Assembly: GCF_037969765.1 (NCBI RefSeq)
Contig: NZ_CP150207.1
Location: 4,617,001-4,681,000 of the forward strand
Direction: 5' to 3'
DNA: 64,000 bases
Source: Paenibacillus sp. FSL W8-0186
GTDB lineage: Bacteria; Bacillota; Bacilli; Paenibacillales; Paenibacillaceae
Part shown: in pieces, positions 26,229 through 32,770 of the stretch
How the letters are laid out: each line of letters begins with the position of its first letter
Position numbering within the stretch: position 1 is the stretch's first letter
Made by a program: the position numbers and the translations under genes
The notes under the pieces: generated by a model
What the model was told of the DNA's origin: nothing
Databases searched by the model: none
What the model saw: only the letters and a program-made list of their open reading frames with translations

Positions 26229-26295
26229 TTGACATTCGTTTTTGAACATGATATTAATAAAGATAATAAAACATATGAACAGATGATCATATGTT
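26229..26295 (+). promoter_or_regulatory. CDF-exporter promoter and 12-2-12 SmtB/ArsR operator
   Basis: -35 TTGACA (26229-26234), a 17-base spacer, and -10 TATTAA (26252-26257). Just downstream, 26270-26295 is an inverted repeat AACATATGAACA-GA-TGATCATATGTT; the half-sites agree at 11 of 12 positions. This is the form bound by SmtB/CzrA-type repressors and sits where a bound dimer would block the start of transcription. Confidence 0.82.
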
Positions 26296-26319
26296 AATGT
26301 ATAAAAGGAGCTGTCGAAT

Positions 26320-27300
26320 ATGTCTGAACACCATAACCACGGCCACAGTCATGATGCTGGGCATAGCCATGTTCACACCAATAATAAGAAAACACTGTTT
26401 TTTTCATTCCTCATCATTACCCTTTATATGATCGTAGAGGCCGTTGGCGGCATGGTTACCAATAGCTTGGCCTTGCTCTCCGATGCGGGTCATATGCTAT
26501 CCGACTCCATTGCTCTAGCCATTGCTTTATTGGCCTTCTGGTTCGGAGAAAAGGCTGTAAATACAGGGAAAACGTACGGGTACAGACGTTTCGAAATTTT
26601 AGCGGCCTCCCTTAACGGCATAACGTTGATTGGCATTTCGGTATATATTTTTTATGAAGCCATTCAGCGCTTTAGTCATCCTCCAGAGGTTGCCACCACA
26701 GGTATGCTGATTATTAGTATTATCGGTTTGCTGATCAACATACTGGTCGCGTGGATTATGATGCGCGGAGGCGACACGGAGAACAACTTGAATATGCGCG
26801 GCGCCTTTTTACACGTCATCAGCGATATGCTTGGTTCTGTTGGTGCCATTGCCGCAGCCTTGCTGATGATCTTCTTCGGCTGGGGCTGGGCGGACCCGCT
26901 GGCTAGTGTGATCGTAGCTGCCCTTGTATTGCGAAGCGGTTACTTTGTTACTAAATCGTCCTTGCATGTCCTGATGGAAGGGACGCCGCAAAATGTAAAT
27001 TTAAATGAGATTACGGATACTATTCAGCAGGTAGACGGAGTAAAGGGAGTTCACGATGTTCATATTTGGTCGATTACAAGCAGCCTGAATGCTCTTACAG
27101 CCCATATCGTGGTCGACGGAGACAAGACCATTTATGAGACAGAAGCCATTTTGCAAAAAATTGAACATATTTTAGAGCATAAAGAGATTAGGCACGTGAC
27201 CTTGCAGGCCGAATCGGAAAAGCATAATCATGAAAACTCCATTTTCTGCACCACCAAAGCAGATACGCCACATGCCCATGCGCATGCTCATCCGCATTAA
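26320..27300 (+). CDS. czcD: Cation diffusion facilitator (CzcD/ZitB-type zinc exporter)
   Basis: 326 aa. A His-rich N-terminus (HHNHGHSHDAGHSHVH) is followed by six membrane helices and a cytoplasmic C-terminal domain ending in HAHAHAHPH. The family zinc site is visible as SLALLSDAGHMLSDS in helix 2 and HVISDMLGS in helix 5. It exchanges Zn2+ or Co2+ for protons or K+. It faces the ArsR-type gene across a shared operator region, so metal-induced derepression is expected. A bidirectional terminator follows. Confidence 0.93.
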   Translation: MSEHHNHGHSHDAGHSHVHTNNKKTLFFSFLIITLYMIVEAVGGMVTNSLALLSDAGHMLSDSIALAIALLAFWFGEKAVNTGKTYGYRRFEILAASLNGITLIGISVYIFYEAIQRFSHPPEVATTGMLIISIIGLLINILVAWIMMRGGDTENNLNMRGAFLHVISDMLGSVGAIAAALLMIFFGWGWADPLASVIVAALVLRSGYFVTKSSLHVLMEGTPQNVNLNEITDTIQQVDGVKGVHDVHIWSITSSLNALTAHIVVDGDKTIYETEAILQKIEHILEHKEIRHVTLQAESEKHNHENSIFCTTKADTPHAHAHAHPH

Positions 27301-27309
27301 AAACAAAGG

Positions 27310-27357
27310 AAAAACGCAAATAGCAGGGGTCGAACAGCTCCTGCCATTTGCGTTTTT
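27310..27357. terminator. Bidirectional terminator between the CDF gene and the His-rich secreted protein
   Basis: The stem AAAAACGCAAAT..GCAGG pairs with CCTGC..ATTTGCGTTTTT, with A- and T-runs at the two feet. Confidence 0.85.
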
Positions 27358-27394
27358 CTAATCTATCCTCAAATACGGCTTCTCCCGTTACAGG

Positions 27395-28210
27395 TTAATT
27401 TACTTGGATAACGAACGGGTAGGCGTTAACCTGATCGCCAAATTTGAACTCTGCCCAGAGTTTATAGGTGCCCGGCTGATTAAATTGCGTGTTAAAGACT
27501 GTTGCATCATCAGAGGCTGGATGAACGTGGATAAACTGCTCTCCTTCCTCGTCGAGAATAACAACATGTCCCAGAGCGCCCAGGTAAGGATCCGGTGTTC
27601 CGTCCTTGCTCACAAAGGTCAGCGTCGTGGGGTGATTGGCTGCTAGAGAATCGATCCTCAATTCAACCGTTTTATCGTTAATGGTTTTCTCCATTAGAGT
27701 GTCGGCTTGAAGCTGGTTCCCTTCATGAAGAGCGGTACGCTCACCTACATGCAATTCTACAGGGCTGACCTGGTAAGCTACGTCCTTGGGGCTAATATCT
27801 ACAAAGACTTTATATAAATTATCCTTCAAGTCAGCCTCCTGTGTGAATACCCCGTTTCCTTGATCGGCTGGATGCAGATGATAATAATCCTCCAGATCTG
27901 CGCTTACAACAATAAGATGCATCACCTTCTCATGGCTGATTTCCAGCTGTGGCGCTCTATTGTTGGCATCTTTCAAATCAATCGTAATGACATGATCTTG
28001 ATAACCGACATCTACATTTACTTCACTAACCGCACCTGTTCCGTTCGGCGAATGCTCATGATCGTTTATGTCTGAATGACCGGATACTTCGTCCATCTCG
28101 TGGGTGTCAGATGAGGTGCTGGCGCTAGCATATATGCTGTACCCTCCGATAACTATCCCCAGATACAGGACAGCGGAAAGAGTCCAGTATAGAACCGTCT
28201 TTGGCTTCAT
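27395..28210 (-). CDS. Secreted or membrane-anchored His-rich protein, probably copper-linked
   Basis: 271 aa. One N-terminal hydrophobic helix (about residues 6-27) is followed by a His/Asp-rich segment (THEMDEVSGHSDINDHEH) and then two related beta-rich modules. Each module has a His-x-His-Pro end: DYYHLHPADQG and QFIHVHPASDD. The modules resemble YtkA/FixH-like extracellular domains, which would suit copper binding outside the membrane. It is 20 bp downstream of copA and co-directional, so it is probably expressed with copA. I do not know a characterised homologue; the copper role is inference from location and His content. Confidence 0.75.
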   Translation of the reverse strand: MKPKTVLYWTLSAVLYLGIVIGGYSIYASASTSSDTHEMDEVSGHSDINDHEHSPNGTGAVSEVNVDVGYQDHVITIDLKDANNRAPQLEISHEKVMHLIVVSADLEDYYHLHPADQGNGVFTQEADLKDNLYKVFVDISPKDVAYQVSPVELHVGERTALHEGNQLQADTLMEKTINDKTVELRIDSLAANHPTTLTFVSKDGTPDPYLGALGHVVILDEEGEQFIHVHPASDDATVFNTQFNQPGTYKLWAEFKFGDQVNAYPFVIQVN

Positions 28211-28229
28211 GGCTTATCCCCCATTCTTG

Positions 28230-30650
28230 TTAAGCTATCAATTTGATTCGCTGCAATCTTAAGGCATTCAGTACTACAGATACAGAGCTAAATGCCATGG
28301 CTGCCCCGGCAACCCACGGAGCCAAGAAGCCTAGTGCTGCAATCGGCACCCCGAGGCTGTTATAGGCAAGCGCCCAGAACAGATTTTGTTTAATATTCCG
28401 GATTGTCATTTTACTCATGTAAATGGCATCGGCAATACTGTTCAAATCTCCACGTATTAGCGTAATGTCTGCCGCCTCCATCGCCACATCCGTTCCTGTC
28501 CCGATAGCCATGCCGATATCGGCTGTTGCCAAAGCAGGAGCATCGTTGATGCCGTCGCCTACCATAGCCACCTTTTTCCCGGCCTGCTGAAGCTTCTTCA
28601 CTTCCTCTGCCTTTCCTTCCGGCAGAACTTCGGCGATCACATGGTCAATCCCGACCTGATGGGCAATAGCCTTGGCTGTCTGCGTATTGTCGCCTGTAAT
28701 CATGACTACATCCAGCCCCAATTTTTTCAGGCGGGCAATCGCCTCCTTGGAGGTATCCTTCACGGTATCCGCTACAGCTACGATTCCGGCAAATTCGTTG
28801 TCTACCGCCACTAGCATCGCCGTTTTCCCTTGCTTCTCCAAGTCCTCCATTCGGGCTAAATGAGCATCTGGAATTGAAATGTTATGATTCTTCATAAGCC
28901 TGCGCGTTCCTATGAATAAATCCTTCCCTTCTACCCGTGATTGAATACCGAATCCTGGGATGGCTTCGAAGCTTTCGGAGGACCCAAGCGGAATTCCCTT
29001 CTCTTTAATTCCCTCAACAATGGCCTCAGCAAGCGGATGCTCGGAGCTTTTTTCAGCTGCCCCGACCAGCCGCAGGAATTCCGGCTCATTGTGCTCATTG
29101 GCCAGAATGACATCGGTCAGCGTTGGTTTGCCGTTTGTAATCGTTCCTGTTTTATCCAAAATAATCGTATCGATCCGATGAGCGGTCTCCAGGTGCTCGC
29201 CGCCTTTAAATAGGATTCCGTACTCCGCAGCCCGGCCTGAACCGGCCATAATGGACGTTGGAGTGGCTAAGCCCAAGGCACAAGGACAAGCAATAACGAG
29301 AACGGCAATGAACTTCTCTAAGGATTCAGCGAAATTGCCAGGTGTTACAAAGAAATACCAGATTAAAAAAGTAACAATGGCTATGCCTACAACAATCGGT
29401 ACAAATATTCCGGAAATCGTATCGGCCAGACGCTGGATCGGAGCTTTCGAGCCTTGGGCTTCCTCCACTACTTTTATAATTTGCGCCAAAGCCGTATCTT
29501 TGCCAACCTTCGTTGCTTCGATTTTGAGAAACCCGTTTTTGTTAATGGTTGAGCCTATGACTGTGTCGCCGATCGTTTTATCAACAGGTATACTTTCACC
29601 GGTGATCATCGACTCATCCAAAGCGGAGCGGCCTTCAGCAATAATGCCGTCTACAGGCACCTTCTCGCCTGGCTTTACATATACGATATCCCCTGTCAGT
29701 ACTTCTTCAATGGGAATGCTTATTTCTTGGCCGTCTCTTAAGACTGTGGCAGTCTTTGCTTGCAGCCCCATTAATTTCTTGATGGCTTCAGAGGATCGCC
29801 CTTTGGCCTTGGCTTCGAATAATTTCCCCAGAATGATCAAAGTGATGAGCACAGCGCTTGTTTCATAATAGAGCTCCACCATATGGGAGTCCGACCCGAT
29901 GGAAGCAAAGCTCAAATAGAGACTGTAAAAATAAGCCGCAGACGTGCCGAGAGCCACCAGCACATCCATATTGGCGCTTTTATTTCTCAAGGCTTTATAG
30001 GCACCGATATAAAATTGTCCCCCTACTATGAACTGTATCGGTGTGGCAAGCGCTAACTGCACCCAAGGGTTCATGAACATCTCCGGCAGCCAAATGAAGG
30101 ATGTAAATTCAAAATGGCTTACCATTGCCCATAGCAGCGGGAAGGCCAGAATAGCTGAAAAGATAAACTTTCCCTTTTGCTGCTGGATTTCTCGTTCTTT
30201 ATGGTCGCCTTTCTCAGCATTCTCCACCTTCAGGATGAGAGAATACCCCAGCTTTTTAATAGCCTCCATCATATCTGCAGTGGATACTTCATCAGGATTG
30301 TATTCTACAAGGGCTGTTTCAACGGCAAAGTTTACGGCCGCCTTGTTAACGCCATCCAGTTTATTTAACCGCTTCTCTATCCTAGCTGCGCATGCCGCGC
30401 AGGTCATGCCGGATATATCAAACTCAGCTTTTTCAGTCACAACTTTATAGCCCAGCGACTCGACCTTTTGCTGAAACTTACTCACATCCGTCTTACTCGG
30501 GTCATATTTGATTTTCGTTTTTTCAAGGGCAAAATTCACGTTAGCCTCTTCTACGCCCTCCAGCTTGTTAAGACCTTTTTCTATTCTTACCGCACAAGCC
30601 GCGCAGGTCATGCCGGAAATCTGCAGATTGATTTCTTTGGTATCGCTCAT
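28230..30650 (-). CDS. copA: Copper-exporting P1B-type ATPase
   Basis: 806 aa from ATG 30650, eight bases after AAGGAG; an upstream in-frame GTG is closer to that site and less likely. Two N-terminal heavy-metal domains have CxxC motifs (Cys16/Cys19 and Cys84/Cys87), then eight membrane helices. The ion-path CPC is in VIACPCALGLATP, the phosphorylated Asp in DKTGTITNG, and the HP motif in SSEHPLAEA. It pumps Cu+ out of the cytoplasm. The order copZ-copA-His-rich gene is on one strand. Confidence 0.97.
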   Translation of the reverse strand: MSDTKEINLQISGMTCAACAVRIEKGLNKLEGVEEANVNFALEKTKIKYDPSKTDVSKFQQKVESLGYKVVTEKAEFDISGMTCAACAARIEKRLNKLDGVNKAAVNFAVETALVEYNPDEVSTADMMEAIKKLGYSLILKVENAEKGDHKEREIQQQKGKFIFSAILAFPLLWAMVSHFEFTSFIWLPEMFMNPWVQLALATPIQFIVGGQFYIGAYKALRNKSANMDVLVALGTSAAYFYSLYLSFASIGSDSHMVELYYETSAVLITLIILGKLFEAKAKGRSSEAIKKLMGLQAKTATVLRDGQEISIPIEEVLTGDIVYVKPGEKVPVDGIIAEGRSALDESMITGESIPVDKTIGDTVIGSTINKNGFLKIEATKVGKDTALAQIIKVVEEAQGSKAPIQRLADTISGIFVPIVVGIAIVTFLIWYFFVTPGNFAESLEKFIAVLVIACPCALGLATPTSIMAGSGRAAEYGILFKGGEHLETAHRIDTIILDKTGTITNGKPTLTDVILANEHNEPEFLRLVGAAEKSSEHPLAEAIVEGIKEKGIPLGSSESFEAIPGFGIQSRVEGKDLFIGTRRLMKNHNISIPDAHLARMEDLEKQGKTAMLVAVDNEFAGIVAVADTVKDTSKEAIARLKKLGLDVVMITGDNTQTAKAIAHQVGIDHVIAEVLPEGKAEEVKKLQQAGKKVAMVGDGINDAPALATADIGMAIGTGTDVAMEAADITLIRGDLNSIADAIYMSKMTIRNIKQNLFWALAYNSLGVPIAALGFLAPWVAGAAMAFSSVSVVLNALRLQRIKLIA

Positions 30651-30722
30651 TCTTTTCACTCCTTAATGGTCATGTATGAGCCAAGCTTTGCTCATAAGCT
30701 TTAATTTTATTATGAAAAGAGT

Positions 30723-30766
30723 TTCAAAAATAAATCGTGCCTCGGCAGCACGATTTATTTTCTGAA
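30723..30766 (-). terminator. Terminator or attenuating hairpin between copZ and copA
   Basis: A thirteen-pair perfect stem, AAATAAATCGTGC / GCACGATTTATTT, with a seven-base loop, lies in the 170-base gap between copZ and copA. It is A/T-rich at the foot and would reduce read-through from copZ into copA. Confidence 0.7.
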
Positions 30767-30821
30767 TTCCATTTACCACTCTCAATGTACAGCTTCTTAC
30801 CGCAGTTTATAGAGATTGCCT

Positions 30822-31040
30822 TTAGACGTGCGCTCCATCCACTTCGTAACCCTGCTCGTCAATGACCTCTTTAATTTCCTTCAAGGACACAGCCTTAGGA
30901 TCAAATGATACAGCCACAGTTCCTTCATTCAAATTTACCTTGACGGACTCCACACCGTTCATTTTTCCGACATTACCTTCTATAGAGTTGATACAATGTC
31001 CACAGGACATCCCTTTAACATGGAGTGTTGTTTGTTCCAT
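30822..31040 (-). CDS. copZ: Copper chaperone CopZ
   Basis: 72 aa from ATG 31040, behind GGAGGGAG. A single ferredoxin-like heavy-metal domain with GMSCGHC (Cys13, Cys16), which binds Cu+ and hands it to CopA. Length and motif match B. subtilis CopZ. The promoter carries a CsoR-type operator. Confidence 0.96.
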   Translation of the reverse strand: MEQTTLHVKGMSCGHCINSIEGNVGKMNGVESVKVNLNEGTVAVSFDPKAVSLKEIKEVIDEQGYEVDGAHV

Positions 31041-31091
31041 GGCTTCTCCCTCCAAAAAGTGAATTTTAATTGTATAACTAATTTCATTTAC

Positions 31092-31121
31092 ATATTACCA
31101 TACCCCCGTAGGGTATTTCAA
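31092..31121 (-). promoter_or_regulatory. copZ promoter with CsoR operator
   Basis: Minus strand: -35 TTGAAA (31121-31116), an 18-base spacer, and -10 TAATAT (31097-31092). The palindrome ATACCCCCGTAGGGTAT (31100-31116) fills the spacer. Read on the minus strand it closely matches, as I recall it, the CsoR site of the B. subtilis copZA promoter. Copper binding to CsoR would release it. Confidence 0.82.
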
Positions 31122-31454
31122 TATGATATTGATATCTTTTTAAGATTTATTTTTTCAATCTGAATTCACCATTATAATACCCCGTTTAAATATCCATTAA
31201 ACCAGGTTTCCCAGTTGTATACTGACGGTGAAATCATCACCCCACATATACCTATACTGGGTATTTAAGCAATGGAATTACCCGTTGAAATTTTGCTTAC
31301 TGGCTTCATGATTAGGATGCATGAAACGCGCCCTTATATTTTCAATGTAGTTATATGGTATCATAAAATACTCCCTGGAGGTATGCTGCAAACGAACGTA
31401 CATATCACAAGTAATTCAGGGTACCATCCAAGCAGCAGGCTAAACACAATAAAA
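31117..31454. other. Intergenic region with a third CsoR-like palindrome
   Basis: About 340 bases without a convincing gene. At 31248-31264 lies ATACCTATACTGGGTAT, one base away from the ATACCC-N5-GGGTAT pattern of the other two sites. On the minus strand it is flanked by TTGCTT and TATATG, which could be -35 and -10. The downstream minus-strand reading frames are only about 21 codons long. The plus-strand frame 31272-31586 has no ribosome-binding site and runs into the MBL gene. Confidence 0.55.
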
Positions 31455-31478
31455 GAGGACTGCCTCATTGCAGCCCTC
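31451..31478 (-). terminator. Intrinsic terminator of the MBL-fold gene
   Basis: Minus strand GAGGGCTGC / GCAGTCCTC (one G-T pair), six-base loop, then TTTTATT. Confidence 0.78.
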
Positions 31479-31499
31479 AGCGCCCTATATCTTTGCTGT

Positions 31500-32351
31500 C
31501 TAATGCTTATTTACGTATTTGCCGTAATCAGGAATCGCAATTTGGTCAAACTGCTTTACCAGTTTTTCAAGATTTCTGGACAATAGCTCGCCAGACACAG
31601 GCATTCCGTGACCGCAAATCGCCACAGATGGGTTTAGCGCCGCCAATTTCTTAACTGAATCCCATGCCGCTGGCCAGTCCGTCGTAAGATATCTTGGCGG
31701 GCCATTAATCTCTACCTCTTGAGTAAACACCTTATACAGCGAGTCCTGTCTTACTGTTACGAAGGCATCTCCTGCAATAAGGGAGCGATCCTTATCCCTG
31801 AACAATGACACATGTCCTGGTGAATGGCCCGGGGTGTGAATCCAGCGAAAATCAGGCAAATGAGGTACAGTTCCGTCAGCAGGAAGGGCTTTGACCTGAT
31901 CCCCTAGATTGACTGGTTCAATCGGAAAGAAGGGTGACATCTTGGCTACCGCCCCGCCTTCAACAGTGGCATCCGGCTCTGGATAACTCATTTGCCCTGT
32001 CAAGAACGGCAACTCTAATTCATGAGCATATACAGGAACATTCCAATGTTTTACCAGGTCAACCACAGCTCCCACATGATCAAAGTGACCATGCGTTAAA
32101 ATAATTGCCTTAGGACGGCTGTTTGCGCCAAAACGTTCTTCAGTGACAGCAATGATTTCACCAGCTGATTCCGGCATTCCGGTATCAATTAATACGAATT
32201 CCTTCGAGTCCCGCTGACCAACCAAGCCGATGTTAACAATTTGAATGGTATAGCTATATAAATCTGGTACGACTTCCACACCAACACCACTGCCTACAGA
32301 GGTAACCGGAATATAATGGTAATCATTGCCATGTTCAATTTGTTTATCCAT
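31500..32351 (-). CDS. MBL-fold metallo-hydrolase
   Basis: 283 aa. The metal-binding motif H-x-H-x-D-H is seen as THGHFDHVG, followed by a later His in IHTPGHSPGH, Asp in SLIAGDAF and His in AICGHGMPV. The fold serves glyoxalase II, lactonases, persulfide dioxygenases and others; these motifs alone do not separate them. No signal peptide is present. AGGAGAG lies before the ATG. It is a single gene with its own terminator, just upstream of the copper genes, so a link to the adjacent metal and sulfur island is possible but unproven. Confidence 0.85.
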   Translation of the reverse strand: MDKQIEHGNDYHYIPVTSVGSGVGVEVVPDLYSYTIQIVNIGLVGQRDSKEFVLIDTGMPESAGEIIAVTEERFGANSRPKAIILTHGHFDHVGAVVDLVKHWNVPVYAHELELPFLTGQMSYPEPDATVEGGAVAKMSPFFPIEPVNLGDQVKALPADGTVPHLPDFRWIHTPGHSPGHVSLFRDKDRSLIAGDAFVTVRQDSLYKVFTQEVEINGPPRYLTTDWPAAWDSVKKLAALNPSVAICGHGMPVSGELLSRNLEKLVKQFDQIAIPDYGKYVNKH

Positions 32352-32770
32352 TGAAGGTTTTCTCTCCTGTAATTTTTAGTTAGCGCTATAGAATAGTATC
32401 CCAGCCCTTTATAAAATTTATGCGCAGAGGCAACTTTGCTCTAACCAGTAAAAAAAGACTGTGAAAGATCGGAATGAGGATTGATCCTCTTCCGGTCTTT
32501 TGCTTGTTAGGGACAGTTATTTTTAGTCAGAGACAGTTATTTAAGCGTTGGACGGGAATTTTTGTTGCTGAAAATGCAGCGAGCTCCATGAGGAGAGGAA
32601 GGTCAATAGTCATGTTTTTCCATAGGTCTAAAGTCTTTGATTCTATTAAAAACGTTCATCTACCTGCCGATATAATGATTGAACCGCATATTATTCAAGC
32701 AGAAAGGGGTGCTCTACTTCAAATGCTTCTTAGTATTAACAGATAAATAAGAGGGAGAGATTTACACTCT
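32352..32770. other. Intergenic region with a long hairpin and a short direct repeat
   Basis: About 420 bases. It contains an imperfect 17-pair stem at about 32465-32503 (AAAGATCGGAA..GAGGAT / ATCCTCTTCCGGTCTTT). It also has a direct repeat of the 13 bases GACAGTTATTTTT / GACAGTTATTTAA at about 32511-32541. A 44-codon open frame (32612-32746, starting MFFHRSKVFDS) sits behind GAGAGGAAGG but matches nothing I know. The promoter of the subtilase gene must also lie here. No mobile-element ends are evident. Confidence 0.45.

Noticed and set aside
31272..31586. 104-codon plus-strand frame beginning eight bases after the third CsoR-like site
   Set aside because: No ribosome-binding site, and it runs through the terminator and the 3' end of the MBL gene. 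The operator is reported instead.
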